64,000 nt of DNA. Source: Arthrobacter sp. efr-133-TYG-118 (GTDB lineage: Bacteria; Actinomycetota; Actinomycetes; Actinomycetales; Micrococcaceae). The stretch covers positions 1 to 64,000 of the forward strand of contig NZ_JARVRH010000014.1 in NCBI RefSeq assembly GCF_030209755.1, given 5' to 3'. Position numbers and translations under genes: made by a program. The stretch's first letter is position 1, and every line of letters starts with the position of its first letter. Under the pieces are notes generated by a model. That model was not told the DNA's origin. It worked only from the letters and a program-made list of their open reading frames with translations, and did not search any database. Positions 34,099 to 44,066 of this stretch are shown in pieces.

Positions 34099-35985
34099 CT
34101 ATCCCGGAGCTCCGCATGTTTCCGATTGGGTCGGGAGGATTACATTGTCCATGGATTGGACTGTAGGAGTCACCACCACTTCAGGCTGGCTGTGCTGGAC
34201 GATTTTGATAAAAGTGAATTCGATCGTGCTGCTCTGTCCTGGAGCCAATTGTTCGGAGAGCATGCCGACGGGCCGGTCGTCGTGGCGCTGTGCACCAAAG
34301 GGGACCGTTTTCCCGTCCTGCGTGGCAGATTCAACGTAGGCCTGGGCAGGACCATAGGCGATGACGTTGCTTTGGGCAGTGCCGGGCGGCACTCCGTAGG
34401 CTCCGCCGCCGGTAACGTATGCCGGCAAGGAAGTGGCCGCGTCGGCAGGAGCGGTATTGGTGCTGGTGATTCGAACCTTGACTGCCCCGTAACCGTCGGG
34501 AGTCGTGCACTGCTGGATAAGCTGAACCGTGCGTTTCACGTAGTAGTCCATTTTGGCGCCCGTGCCGTCATTGAAGTAGGCGCCGAATTGGGCCGCGGGA
34601 ACGCTGGGACCGGAAATTGACCCGCTGAGGGTGTACTTCGTGAGAACGGACTGTTCGCTGGTGTCTGTGGACCAGAGCAGAACCCTGTGTTCGCCCACGC
34701 CTTTCTCGACTCCGGCAAGCAGGCTTTTCGCCTCGCCTTTGCCGGAAGAGAAGGCACTGAAGATTTCCTTGGCCACCGCTGCGAAGTAGACGTCCTGCGC
34801 CTTTGGATCCTTGATTTGGGCGTAGACATCCGATAGCAGGGTCTTCACCACGTTCTTCCCCGTGAGCTGGGTCGGCAGCTTTCCTTCAGTCAGTGCAATT
34901 ATCTGCGGGTCCTGAAGGCTAACCGGTCCTGTGGCATCCAGGATGTAGCCGAGAGCCACAGGATCGATTGAAATCGCTCCATCAAGTTGTTCTCCCTTTT
35001 TCTGTTCCCACATTTTCAGCGCTGTAGTAGCGGAGGTGGGGAAATCGGGAGTGAAGTTGACGTCCTGCATGAACGTGCCCATGCGGTCCGAATAGATGCG
35101 TTGCTGCTCAGCATCGACGGCTACTGGCGGGTTGAACACTCCAAGCTCGGTGGCGCTGGTTTCAGCGGAGAGACTGATTTTGCCTCTGTCTGCAGTCAGT
35201 ACCACCAATGCGCCGGGAATGCCGCCGGTGGCCCGGGCCTCGGCATTGTTCTGAACGAGGAGCAGGTAATGCCGCGGCTTGTCGGAACCCAACATGGCCG
35301 GGGCTAGGCCCGCTGCGTCGGATGCCGTGTCCAACTCATCCACAACGGAGCTGAGTTGCTGTCTGGCTTGTGTCAGCGGCCCGGCGATCTGGGGGAGAAG
35401 GCTGCTGGCGTCGATCCCATTCAGCCGTTCAGCCGAGGCGCTCACGGCGTGTGCAGCGGACGCAACGGCAGGGGCCGCCTTTCGAATCGGCTCCAAGTCC
35501 GTTCCGCTTCCACCCGGCATCAGCTTGTCCCAGTTCAGGGAGTCGTAAACCTTCACCAAAGGAGCGGCACCCTGAGTGGCGACGTCATCTGCTGAGCGCG
35601 CGATTTCCGCAGTCGCGGAAAAGTTCGCACCGAGCCAGGGAGCGGCCGATGCCAAAGTCCAGATGGGATCGGCTGCGGCGTCTCGTGCGGTCGCGGTGTG
35701 GCGCTGGAGTTCGTCGACCGCTGAGGATGCATCTGCCGGACGATTCTCGAGGATGCTCGCCTTGAGCTTGGGCACCAATTGTGTTGAGGCCTCAAGTTCC
35801 CTCTTGATGGTGGAAGCCTTTGCGCCCAGCCATAGAACAGCGGCTCCAGCGATCACCAGAAGGGTCGCAAGACAAATTCCTACTGTCAACAGACGACGAC
35901 GGCCCTTGCCTGGAGCGCGTTGCGGCGGGGCTGGGTGCTGCTCGGTTTTGTCCGTGATCGTTTCGGATCGTTGGCTGTCGGTCAT
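34099..35985 (-). CDS. DUF4012-family membrane-anchored protein
   Basis: This 628-residue protein has a polar tail, one membrane helix (about residues 31-53) and a large outer domain of the DUF4012 type: ADPIWTLASAAPWLGAN, LLLVQNNAEARATGG, PDFPTSATTALKMWEQ and GALSIDPVALGYIL-like repeats of the LCP-related fold. Such proteins are found in actinobacterial exopolysaccharide loci; a role in polymer attachment or export is likely but unproven. It ends 41 bp after the start side of the priming glycosyltransferase gene and shares its strand. Confidence 0.8.
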   Translation of the reverse strand: MTDSQRSETITDKTEQHPAPPQRAPGKGRRRLLTVGICLATLLVIAGAAVLWLGAKASTIKRELEASTQLVPKLKASILENRPADASSAVDELQRHTATARDAAADPIWTLASAAPWLGANFSATAEIARSADDVATQGAAPLVKVYDSLNWDKLMPGGSGTDLEPIRKAAPAVASAAHAVSASAERLNGIDASSLLPQIAGPLTQARQQLSSVVDELDTASDAAGLAPAMLGSDKPRHYLLLVQNNAEARATGGIPGALVVLTADRGKISLSAETSATELGVFNPPVAVDAEQQRIYSDRMGTFMQDVNFTPDFPTSATTALKMWEQKKGEQLDGAISIDPVALGYILDATGPVSLQDPQIIALTEGKLPTQLTGKNVVKTLLSDVYAQIKDPKAQDVYFAAVAKEIFSAFSSGKGEAKSLLAGVEKGVGEHRVLLWSTDTSEQSVLTKYTLSGSISGPSVPAAQFGAYFNDGTGAKMDYYVKRTVQLIQQCTTPDGYGAVKVRITSTNTAPADAATSLPAYVTGGGAYGVPPGTAQSNVIAYGPAQAYVESATQDGKTVPFGAQRHDDRPVGMLSEQLAPGQSSTIEFTFIKIVQHSQPEVVVTPTVQSMDNVILPTQSETCGAPG

Positions 35986-36026
35986 GCGTGACTAGCCCGG
36001 TTCAAAGTCATGGAATAGTTCCCCAT

Positions 36027-37469
36027 CTAGTAGGCGCCGTTGCTGCCGAAGACCGCGCGAGCGGTACGAAGAAGGATGACAAGGTCGCCGGCCAATGACC
36101 AGTTTTCCACATAGTAGAGATCCAGACGGACCGAGTCCTGCCATGAGAGATTTGACCGTCCGCTGACTTGCCAAAGCCCGGTTAGTCCCGGCTTCACCAA
36201 GAGACGCCGGCGCACCTCCAGCTGGTATGCCTCGACCTCGCGCGGCAGAGGAGGCCTCGGGCCTACTAAGCTCATTGAACCGCCAAGAACATTGAATAAC
36301 TGAGGGAGCTCGTCCAAGCTGTATCTGCGCAGAAAACCACCGACGCGCGTGACTCGAGGATCGTTCCGGATTTTGAAGAGTAGGCCGCTACCCTCATTCT
36401 TTTCGATGAGCTCCGCCAACTTTGCTTCGGCGTTCACCACCATGGAGCGGAACTTGAGCATGTTGAAACGAGTGCCTTCGATTCCCACTCGTTCCTGCCG
36501 GAAAAGGGCTGGGCCGGGGCTGTCGATTTTGACAAGAAGAACCAAGAAAGCCATCAGCGGGGAAGCCAGCAGTAGCAATGTGGCTGACACGGCAATGTCG
36601 AAGAGACGCTTGGCTACGCGTTGGCCAGCCTCCAGAGTGGGGGTGGTCACATGTATGAGGGGCAGCCCCGCAACCTGCTGAGTGTGGATGCGTGGTCCCG
36701 CAATATCTGTGAGCGCCGGCGCCATGATGAGGCCTATGTTTCGATTGGCAAGCTCCCACCCCAGATGGCGAATTGTTTGGGGGTGAAGCTGCACGCCTGC
36801 AGATACGGCGATAGCGTCTGCACTGCAGAGGCTGATCGCGTCCAGAATAGAGTTGGTGTCAGGATCGTTGCCGAGCACTGGCAAGCCGATTCCATCTAGT
36901 TCTGGGTGGCGATCATGGGAGCCCGGTACGTACGCGGCAACCGGCTGATATCCCGCGTGCTTTTCGCGGGCCAACGTCTCGGCAAGATGGGCAACGGCGC
37001 TGGGTCCGCCAAGCAGAAGAAGCCGAGACATTCGTCTTCCGTTTTGCCTATGAACGCCGAGATGCTGCCGCAGGAGCCAACGAGCTAGGAGCAGTCCAAT
37101 CAGACCGGCAGGCAGCGCAATTCCGACGTATCCGCGAGCAGTTTCGAGTCGAAATACATAGGAAAACATTGCAACGAGCCCGAAGAGCCACAGAGACGCG
37201 GCGGCCACGCGTTTGTACTCATCTGGACCGGAACCCAGAATTCTGCTCTGACGCGTGCTCCACGCTTCCAGCATCAACCACCACGCGACCGTTAGGAGCA
37301 CGGAAAGCCAGAAGTAGCTAAAATCCCCAGTTCCCGCCAAACTCGGATCCAAACCGAACCGAATGACATAGGCGCCAATCACGGCCCACATGATGACCAG
37401 CGCATCAACCAACCTAAGGGTGCGCGACGTTCGTACGCGCCAATCAGTTCTAGTCTCCACTAAGTTCAT
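36027..37469 (-). CDS. Polyprenyl-phosphate sugar-1-phosphate transferase (priming enzyme)
   Basis: This 480-residue enzyme starts repeat-unit synthesis by placing a sugar phosphate on undecaprenyl phosphate. It has four N-terminal membrane helices (residues 20-140), a CoA-binding-like middle part (150-270), a helix near 300 and the catalytic bacterial sugar transferase domain: KRLFDI, ALFRQERVGIEGTRF, MLKFRSM, RRYSLDELPQLFNVLGGSMSLVGPRPP and PGLTGLWQVSGRS. The ATG at 37469 follows GGGGGATGGGGG. The divergent glycosyltransferase gene starts 278 bp away; that gap should hold promoters for both strands. Confidence 0.93.
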   Translation of the reverse strand: MNLVETRTDWRVRTSRTLRLVDALVIMWAVIGAYVIRFGLDPSLAGTGDFSYFWLSVLLTVAWWLMLEAWSTRQSRILGSGPDEYKRVAAASLWLFGLVAMFSYVFRLETARGYVGIALPAGLIGLLLARWLLRQHLGVHRQNGRRMSRLLLLGGPSAVAHLAETLAREKHAGYQPVAAYVPGSHDRHPELDGIGLPVLGNDPDTNSILDAISLCSADAIAVSAGVQLHPQTIRHLGWELANRNIGLIMAPALTDIAGPRIHTQQVAGLPLIHVTTPTLEAGQRVAKRLFDIAVSATLLLLASPLMAFLVLLVKIDSPGPALFRQERVGIEGTRFNMLKFRSMVVNAEAKLAELIEKNEGSGLLFKIRNDPRVTRVGGFLRRYSLDELPQLFNVLGGSMSLVGPRPPLPREVEAYQLEVRRRLLVKPGLTGLWQVSGRSNLSWQDSVRLDLYYVENWSLAGDLVILLRTARAVFGSNGAY

Positions 37470-37747
37470 CCCCCATCCCCCAATTGTGTTGCTGTCCGAG
37501 TGGCCGGAGGAGCCCTTGCCAACCATACATTTAGCAGCGGGTCATCAGGAATGTTTCGACCGCAATTGATCTTCGAGCGGCCCTGCCAGCGTCACACACT
37601 GATGGAAAACCTTCGGACTAGACCCGTTGTCCCGCAAAACCACGGTCGTAGCAGTCCGACCCAAAACAAACTCGTCCAGAAGGGGATGATAATCTCTGGC
37701 TTGTACTAGGCGCAGCCTATCGGTAAACCATCAATGGGGGCACAAGC

Positions 37748-38872
37748 ATGGTGGGATCTGTCGCGATCATCGGAACGCGTGGGTATCCGAGCTACTACGG
37801 CGGTTTTGAAACTGCGGTCCGCAAACTCGCGCCGTATCTAGCTGAACGAGGCTGGGATGTCTCAGTCTACGGCCGACCAGGTATCAAGTCGGATGACCCG
37901 AACCGCGACTCTCGCGTTAGGGTGATCGAAACTCCTGGCATTGAAAACAAATCTCTCAGTACGCTGAGTTTTGGGCTATCGTCCTGCCTTCACGCTATGT
38001 GGACACGCCCGGACGTCGCGCTGATAATGAATGTTGCCAACGGATTCTGGCTTCCGCTCCTGGCGTTGCGGGGAATTCCCACCGTTGTCAACGTGGATGG
38101 AATTGAATGGGAGCGGGCCAAATGGGGCAGGCTCGCCAAGACGATCTTCCGGTTTGGAGCTCGGATGACGGCACGATTCGGCACCACACTAGTAGCGGAT
38201 TCGATCGAGATCCAGAGACGATGGATGTCAGAATTTTCTCGACAGAGCGTTTACATCCCGTACGGTGGCGAAGCTCTGACTGACACCAGTGAAGTGGAGC
38301 ATCCACTTCGTCGACGACGCTTCGTTCTGGCAGTGGCAAGATTCGTCCCGGAGAACACCATTCCCGAATTCCTAGAGGCAGCGAAGCGATTGGCCGCCGA
38401 TTATGACGTAGTCATCGTAGGGTCGGCTGGTTATGGAGGGACCTTAGACGAAGCCGTCCGATCACTTGCCGAAGAATTTTCGAGCGTGCATTGGCTGGGC
38501 CACGTCTCTGATGACAAGCGACTTCTATCTTTGTGGAAGCACTGCGGAGCCTATTTTCACGGACACAGCGTTGGCGGCACCAACCCAGCTTTGGTTCAGG
38601 CGATGGCCAATGGTGCTCCTACGATCGCCCGGGACACCGTGTACAACCGCGAAGTTCTTGGTGCCGACGGAGTTTTTTGCGAGCCAGATCCCCATGCAAT
38701 CGAGGCCGCAATCCGGAGAGTAATGGATTCCCCAGACGAACAGCGACGACTCTCGGATGTCTCGTTTCGACGCATGGAGGAGGGCTACACCTGGGAGGCG
38801 GTGTGTCGATCGTATGAATCTGCCCTTAGTGGGCCGATGGCGGAAGTTTCACACGCAGGGAAATCCGCATGA
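37748..38872 (+). CDS. Glycosyltransferase with DUF1972 domain
   Basis: This 374-residue GT4-type transferase begins with the DUF1972 signature AIIGTRGYPSYYGGFETAVRKL and has a second Rossmann half with RRRFVLAVARFVPEN and the donor-binding HGHSVGGTNPALVQAMANG. Relatives add rhamnose or other deoxysugars to growing polysaccharide. It starts an operon of four overlapping genes; the stop overlaps the acetyltransferase ATG (ATGA). Confidence 0.92.
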   Translation: MVGSVAIIGTRGYPSYYGGFETAVRKLAPYLAERGWDVSVYGRPGIKSDDPNRDSRVRVIETPGIENKSLSTLSFGLSSCLHAMWTRPDVALIMNVANGFWLPLLALRGIPTVVNVDGIEWERAKWGRLAKTIFRFGARMTARFGTTLVADSIEIQRRWMSEFSRQSVYIPYGGEALTDTSEVEHPLRRRRFVLAVARFVPENTIPEFLEAAKRLAADYDVVIVGSAGYGGTLDEAVRSLAEEFSSVHWLGHVSDDKRLLSLWKHCGAYFHGHSVGGTNPALVQAMANGAPTIARDTVYNREVLGADGVFCEPDPHAIEAAIRRVMDSPDEQRRLSDVSFRRMEEGYTWEAVCRSYESALSGPMAEVSHAGKSA

Positions 38873-39534
38873 AACTTCTCCGCTATGAAGGCCTACCCAT
38901 TGGTGCCAACGTACTAGCAACAGGGCAGATGCTTGGACGAACCGCTCCGATGCTGCTCAGAGGGTCTCTGGTTAAACCATGGTTGAAGCATTCAGGGGGG
39001 GTGCTATTTGTCGGACGCGGCGCACGCCTGAAGAATCCTCAGCTGATCTCGCACAAAGGCCGATTTGTCGTAGAGGACTACGCAGAAGTCCAAGGGCTCG
39101 CTCAACATGGTCTTAACTTCGGCGACGAAGTCTCGATTGGGCGTGGAACGCTCATTCGCCCGTCGAGCTATTACGGAGGAGAAATTGGCGTAGGCCTGTG
39201 GGTGGGGGATCGCTCAAGTTTCGGGGCTGGATGTTTTATCGGTTGTTCTGGAGAGATTCGAATCGGTAACGACGTTATGCTCGGTCCGGGAGTCCGTCTA
39301 TTTTCCGAGAATCATATTTTTTCAGATCGAGATAGAACGATCAAGTCTCAGGGAGTTAGCCGTGAGTTCCTTTCTATCGGAGATGACGTTTGGATAGGAA
39401 GCGGGGTCACGATCACCGCCGGCGTGAAAGTTGGATCCGGTGTGGTGATCGCGGCAGGCAGTGTTGTTACGCACGACCTTCCCGATAATGCTGTAGCCGC
39501 CGGCATTCCTGCCAAAGTCTTGAGGACTCGATGA
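38869..39534 (+). CDS. Hexapeptide-repeat acyltransferase
   Basis: This 221-residue protein has the left-handed beta-helix repeats of O-acetyltransferases: IGRGTLIRPSSYYGG, IGNDVMLGPGVRLFSENHIF, IGDDVWIGSGVTITAGVKVG and SGVVIAAGSVVTHDLPDNAVAAGIPAKVLR, with a His in the SENHIF loop as the likely catalytic base. It probably acetylates a sugar of the repeat unit. Both ends overlap neighbours by 4 bp. Confidence 0.92.
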   Translation: MKLLRYEGLPIGANVLATGQMLGRTAPMLLRGSLVKPWLKHSGGVLFVGRGARLKNPQLISHKGRFVVEDYAEVQGLAQHGLNFGDEVSIGRGTLIRPSSYYGGEIGVGLWVGDRSSFGAGCFIGCSGEIRIGNDVMLGPGVRLFSENHIFSDRDRTIKSQGVSREFLSIGDDVWIGSGVTITAGVKVGSGVVIAAGSVVTHDLPDNAVAAGIPAKVLRTR

Positions 39535-40673
39535 CGGCCGCATATGACAGGCGGCCACGTCTGATCGCATTTATGCATTCGTCAAATGAGATGTACGGTG
39601 CAGACAAGATTGTCCTCGAAGTCCTTCGTGCGCTACCGGAATCAGACCGAAAGCGCACGGAAGTCTGGTTGCCGGATGACTTGCCAGTGGGGCAAAACCG
39701 CCTCAGTTTTGAACTCGACTCTATTGGCGTGATACATGACACCCAACCGCTGGCCGTTCTCCGGCGGCGCTACCTGTCGGTTTCGAAAATCGCGCCTTTA
39801 ATCTCGCGTCTCTGGAAGACTTTTCTCAGGCTGAGAACCAAGCGCCCCGATGTTGTATACTGCACCACTTCGGCGATGGTTTTGTGTCTAGCTCTGGCAC
39901 GCTTTGCAGGAGTTAAGCACGTTGTCCTCCATATGCAAGAGATATGGTCGCCTCGTGAAGCAGCCGTGCTTGGTTTGTTTGGCCGAGCTGCCCATCGAAT
40001 CTTTTGTATTTCCGGTGCGGCGTTGGACTCTCTCCCGGCTCACCTGCAGTCGCGCGCTGAACTATTGTTGAATGCCCATAGCGAACCTGGCTCAGATTTG
40101 GTCCCGATTCGATCCGACGATAGTCATTTGAGGTTCGTCGTCGCCAGCAGGTGGAACTCCTGGAAGGGGCATCGGTCGCTTCTAGATGCGTGGAATAGCG
40201 AAACCTGCCCCGGAGAACTCGTAATCTTGGGTGGGCCGCCTGCCATGGGAACTGGTGTTGATGTTCCGGGACTTATCGCTCAAGTTAGACATGGCGCCTT
40301 TGTATCCGTTGTTGGGGAAGTAGACGACATCACCCCCCATATTGATGCGGCGGACTTCCTGATTTTGCCCTCTGAGAAACCGGAACCATTTGGACTCGTC
40401 TTGCTTGAGGCCTTCGCCAGAGGACGAGCGGTTGTTGCCAGCGATGCTGGCGGTGTTCTAGACGTGGTCACCGACGGATTCGATGGCCGACTTTATCCCA
40501 TCGGACGAGCTACCGACCTAGCTGCCACGCTGATCTCATTAGACAGATCGATGGCCGCGCAGATGGGGAAGAATGCGCGGATTAGCTATGAACAAAAGTT
40601 CTCGATCGAAGCCTATAGAACACATTTTCGGGAACTCTGGACTCAGATGACGAATGAAGACAAACGGGGGTAA
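39531..40673 (+). CDS. Glycosyltransferase family 4 protein
   Basis: This 380-residue protein has a GT-B fold: N-terminal AFMHSSNEMYGADKIVLEVLRAL, and a C-terminal half with LRFVVASRWNSWKGH and the nucleotide-sugar motif PSEKPEPFGLVLLEAFARGRAVVASDAGG, an E-x7-E pattern typical of GT4. The sugar is unknown. Its start overlaps the acyltransferase stop, and the next glycosyltransferase GTG lies 1 bp after its stop. Confidence 0.92.
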   Translation: MTAAYDRRPRLIAFMHSSNEMYGADKIVLEVLRALPESDRKRTEVWLPDDLPVGQNRLSFELDSIGVIHDTQPLAVLRRRYLSVSKIAPLISRLWKTFLRLRTKRPDVVYCTTSAMVLCLALARFAGVKHVVLHMQEIWSPREAAVLGLFGRAAHRIFCISGAALDSLPAHLQSRAELLLNAHSEPGSDLVPIRSDDSHLRFVVASRWNSWKGHRSLLDAWNSETCPGELVILGGPPAMGTGVDVPGLIAQVRHGAFVSVVGEVDDITPHIDAADFLILPSEKPEPFGLVLLEAFARGRAVVASDAGGVLDVVTDGFDGRLYPIGRATDLAATLISLDRSMAAQMGKNARISYEQKFSIEAYRTHFRELWTQMTNEDKRG

Positions 40674-40674
40674 C

Positions 40675-41715
40675 GTGAGGACGGCAAACATCGTCTATTG
40701 GTATGGGCTTTCGGAAATGCCACGTGACGGGGGAGGCTTGCGTGCTCTGGCTTGGCATGAGGCCTTGAACGCTCTTGGATATAAGACGACTATTCATTCC
40801 CTTCGATCTCTGGGGAGCGCTGAAGGCCGCCAAAGTCGTTTGCGAAGGTTCAAGAAGAGCTTGATTCCAATGCCGTTACAAGGTAAATTGCCTGCTTTAC
40901 CAAATGCCGATCTCAACGTAGTGACAGTCCCGTCCGTGTTTGCATCCGCTAGCAAAATGTTACCGAAGTCAAAACTGATTTTTGACTGGATGGATCTTTG
41001 GAGTGTCAACGCAAGAACGATGGGAAAGTCATCATTAGCGCTGCAGCCTGGCGGTTACGCACAGTCACTTTGGTGGCGGGCGTTAGAGTCCAGATTGCCC
41101 AGCAAAGCAGCGGGTAATGCATTTGCGGGACATCATGACTACATATCACTAACGAGATCCGGTTCAGGGGCAGCAGCCTGGCTGCCCACTCCGGTCGAAT
41201 GGAAAAGGGAAATGGCTCCGCGTTTGCCCGGACCAATCCGCCGAGTCGGTTTTCTAGGAAACATGAACTATCCGCCGAACGTAATGTCGCTAAAGAAGTT
41301 CTTGGCCGACTATTCCGCCCGGATTGACTCACTTGGCCTTGAGCTGATTGTCGCTGGATACGGATCCGAGGTCGTGAGGACCTGGGGGACCAATACGACG
41401 GTTCTTGGTTCTATAGACGACGTCGTTGAGTTCTATTCGATGGTTGATGCCGTGGTAGTACCTATTGATCACGGGGGTGGCATAAAGGTCAAGGCGGTCG
41501 AAGCAATGGTCCACGGAGTGCCTGTCTTCGGTACTGAGCACGTCCGCAGCGGATTCGATACCTCATTCCGCGGTTATGTGGGTGATATCGACGACCTCAT
41601 GTCAGGCAATAGAATAACAACCACCGCGGCGCCGCCCGGAGTCGTTCGCGAGGCGTTTAGTGAAGTTCAATTCCAGAATGGAGTGAACGACCTGCTGGCG
41701 CGTTCTGGATTTTAA
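40675..41715 (+). CDS. Glycosyltransferase, GT-B fold
   Basis: This 346-residue protein begins ANIVYWYGLSEMPRDGGGLRALAWHEAL and has RRVGFLGNMNYPPNV and the donor-site IDHGGGIKVKAVEAMVHGVPVFGTEHV, the pattern of GT4/GT1-type transferases. The GTG at 40675, with CGGGGG just upstream, is preferred to an ATG at 40654 inside the previous gene. Base composition from 40.7 to 41.7 kb is visibly more AT-rich than in the housekeeping genes, as is usual for variable polysaccharide loci. Confidence 0.87.
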   Translation: MRTANIVYWYGLSEMPRDGGGLRALAWHEALNALGYKTTIHSLRSLGSAEGRQSRLRRFKKSLIPMPLQGKLPALPNADLNVVTVPSVFASASKMLPKSKLIFDWMDLWSVNARTMGKSSLALQPGGYAQSLWWRALESRLPSKAAGNAFAGHHDYISLTRSGSGAAAWLPTPVEWKREMAPRLPGPIRRVGFLGNMNYPPNVMSLKKFLADYSARIDSLGLELIVAGYGSEVVRTWGTNTTVLGSIDDVVEFYSMVDAVVVPIDHGGGIKVKAVEAMVHGVPVFGTEHVRSGFDTSFRGYVGDIDDLMSGNRITTTAAPPGVVREAFSEVQFQNGVNDLLARSGF

Positions 41716-41795
41716 TCGTCGACTCGCTAAACCAGACATGCAAGAGCCGTTTGTCCGAATCCTCCCCTTCAAGGCTTCATGAAAGGCCCGCGTTG

Positions 41796-43187
41796 ATGAC
41801 CGTCGCCATCATAGTAGTTGCAGTTGCTGGTTTGTACATCCTTCGCACAGTCGCGGGGCCTGTCAACACCATCATGGCTCTCGCCATGACCACCATGTGC
41901 TTCCTGCCAAAAGTTCTGTACGGTGGCACGGAAGCAGACTTGACGCGAAGCGGTATCGCCGGGTCAGAGCCTCGAATTCTGACATACACAGTTGCTATCG
42001 CCATCATTGCGATCCTCGGCGTTTTGGCGGGTCGCTGGTTGCGCGTGAACCTCTTACTTCTCCCATTTGTTGCCTTCCTTGTGATTTGTTACGGATTCGT
42101 GTGGACGCAAACCGGAGAGGTACAAGCCGGAATGGTGCACTTCTTGACCGCCGCTGCCGCCTGGGCGGCCGGTGCATATGCAGCAACCTGCGTTGATAAG
42201 GACGCGAAAACGGGGCGGACTTTCGTGTATTGGATTCTGGGAACGGTCCTGCTTCAGCTTGGAATTTCATTTCTGCAATTCGCGGGAGTACCCCTGTTCC
42301 CGACTAACGCGGTGACTTCGGAACTTGTCGGAAGTCGCATCAATGGCTCCTTCGGCCACCCAACAACCTTGGGCAAAGTTCTCTTGCTCTTCATGATGGT
42401 CTGTTTGCCCTTTACACGCTCCGCCATCCGACAAACTCGGTTGGCGGCTTGGGCCGCGATCCTTGCAACATTTCCAATGTTCATCATGTCCGGAGGGCGC
42501 GCTAATTTCTTCTCCGCCGTCGTTATGATCCTTATATGGACACTTCTTCTCCCGCGTGGAAGGGCCCTCGGCAGCAAGCTGGCTATACCCTTGGTGGTTG
42601 GTATAGCGGGATTTGCCTCGGCAGGAGTCTGGGTGGCTAGATTTGAAGAGGACCCCACGGGAGATACGCGGCAGCATTTCAACGATGTGGCCATGGCACT
42701 AATTCCCGGAAACCCAGTTGCCGGAACCGGACCTAACACCTACATCACAACAGCTGGTCCTACCGATGCGCTTACTGCGCAAGGTTGGCCCGTGCACAAT
42801 TCAGCCTTGCTCGCAGCCGTCGAAATCGGTATTGTCGGCGCGGCTCTGCTTTTCCTTCCCTTGGTTATTGCGTTCATTGTTGCGTGGCGCCAGCGTCGTG
42901 AGGACAGCAGCGTCGGTGATTTCGCAAGGGCGTATGTCGCCTCAACTCCCGGCATAGCGTTGGTTGCTTTGACCGGTTGGGGGATGATGAGTGACACCCT
43001 GCCACTCTGGCTATTTCTGGCCGCGTTCTGCTTTCAGCAACAGTTGTCTAGTCAATTGACACCTTCTTCAATCTGGGACGAGTCTCACCGAGCAAAAGGA
43101 ATTGATACGCGGTGGGCCAACAGATCTGCGAGGCTATCGAAAAGCCGAGGCGCAGTTCGGCCGAAGGGATATTACGTCTCTTCATAG
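41796..43187 (+). CDS. Wzy-like polysaccharide polymerase (O-antigen ligase family)
   Basis: This 463-residue protein has 11 to 12 membrane helices and the large outer loop of Wzy/WaaL proteins, with FNDVAMALIPGNPVAGTGPNTYI before VHNSALLAAVEIGIVGAALL, where the conserved Gly-Thr-Gly-x-Asn and His lie. It would join repeat units outside the membrane. The ATG at 41796 with GAAAGG is preferred; a TTG at 41751 would add 15 residues. The tail is basic. No gene is seen from 43188 to 43428. Confidence 0.85.
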   Translation: MTVAIIVVAVAGLYILRTVAGPVNTIMALAMTTMCFLPKVLYGGTEADLTRSGIAGSEPRILTYTVAIAIIAILGVLAGRWLRVNLLLLPFVAFLVICYGFVWTQTGEVQAGMVHFLTAAAAWAAGAYAATCVDKDAKTGRTFVYWILGTVLLQLGISFLQFAGVPLFPTNAVTSELVGSRINGSFGHPTTLGKVLLLFMMVCLPFTRSAIRQTRLAAWAAILATFPMFIMSGGRANFFSAVVMILIWTLLLPRGRALGSKLAIPLVVGIAGFASAGVWVARFEEDPTGDTRQHFNDVAMALIPGNPVAGTGPNTYITTAGPTDALTAQGWPVHNSALLAAVEIGIVGAALLFLPLVIAFIVAWRQRREDSSVGDFARAYVASTPGIALVALTGWGMMSDTLPLWLFLAAFCFQQQLSSQLTPSSIWDESHRAKGIDTRWANRSARLSKSRGAVRPKGYYVSS

Positions 43188-43428
43188 AATGCAATTCAGA
43201 CCGTCCTGACTTTGGCAAATTTTATTTCTTCGCCTGTCTGATGAAATCGTGCTGTTGTGAGGGTGAATTTGGATTTAGGTTTCCTACCACCCCATTTGAA
43301 TTGGTGGATCGTCTGCCTTAAAACCGCAGTGCTGCCGGCCAGAAGGGCGGGCTAGGGGATGGCGTTCTCGCCGGCCTGTCCGCTGGGCCGGTTCATCAAA
43401 TCTAGTAACCGCAAAGACGCGGTTTTTA

Positions 43429-43664
43429 ATGCCGAGTGCCACTGCAATCGGATCCTTGTCTAGCAGCAGATCGTCCACTACGACCGAAGTCCTTGAATTT
43501 GGGCAGCGTCGGATCTGCATCGAATCGACGGCCGAGGCCGGCTGCCCTGGTGCGGGTTCATCGGTGCCCGGATGGATTCGCGCCGGTTCCAACGTCTCCG
43601 CGACATACCCATCGCCGGGCCGGTCGAGGTGCGCTGCTCCAAGCGGAGGTATTTCTGCTGCCGT
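43429..43664 (+). pseudogene. ISL3-family transposase fragment, N-terminal part
   Basis: Reading from ATG 43429, SATAIGSLSS, then RICIESTAEAGCPG, matches the start and zinc-finger region of ISL3-type transposases (IESTAE-x-CPGCG). After a frameshift near 43565 the next block, RRFQRLRDIPIAGPVEV and SKRRYFC, continues the same domain in another frame. One zinc-finger cysteine is lost. The rest of the protein is absent here, and an SGNH hydrolase remnant follows at once. Confidence 0.65.
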
Positions 43665-43665
43665 C

Positions 43666-44060
43666 ATGTTCTCCTCCAGTGGCCCGCTGAAGGTTCTGTT
43701 TGCTGGTGATTCCCTGACTGCTGGCTACTTGGCAACTACGCAGGACAATGGCTACAGCCTGCTTGTTATGACGGAGCTACATAAGAAGGGCGCCATCGAC
43801 AGGTTCGGAACGAACGACATCCAGGCAAGACCGATCGCGCAGTTTTCCCCGCTCAGTATTATGCCCTGCTGAGCAAGGTCAAGGCAGTTTCGCCAACTAG
43901 GCTTTGGTGTGCATCGGCACTTGGGGCAGTGCGGGCGGCCACACCGACGCCTACGACAACGCCATCCAAGCGAGCTGCGAAGCTCACGGCGGCAAGTACG
44001 TAGACGTCTGCGCCGAGTTCTCCATGGCTAGCAACCGTGGGCCTGCTGCCTTGAACACGA
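43666..44060 (+). pseudogene. SGNH/GDSL hydrolase remnant
   Basis: From 43678 the sequence reads LKVLFAGDSLTAGYLATTQDNG, with the nucleophile block GDSLTAGY. An internal deletion then joins it to FGTNDI, a block III-like motif. The frame shifts near 43845 (AQYYALLSKVKAVSP) and again near 43900 (LVCIGTWGSAGGHTDAYDN and GGKYVDVCAEFSMASN). Three frames are needed, so the gene is dead. Intact relatives would be secreted esterases or polysaccharide-modifying enzymes. Confidence 0.75.
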
Positions 44061-44066
44061 CCGTGG

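Noticed and set aside
43284..43667. A 127-codon minus-strand frame near the ISL3 remnant
   Set aside because: The plus strand of the same stretch matches transposase motifs; the minus-strand product has no recognisable features.
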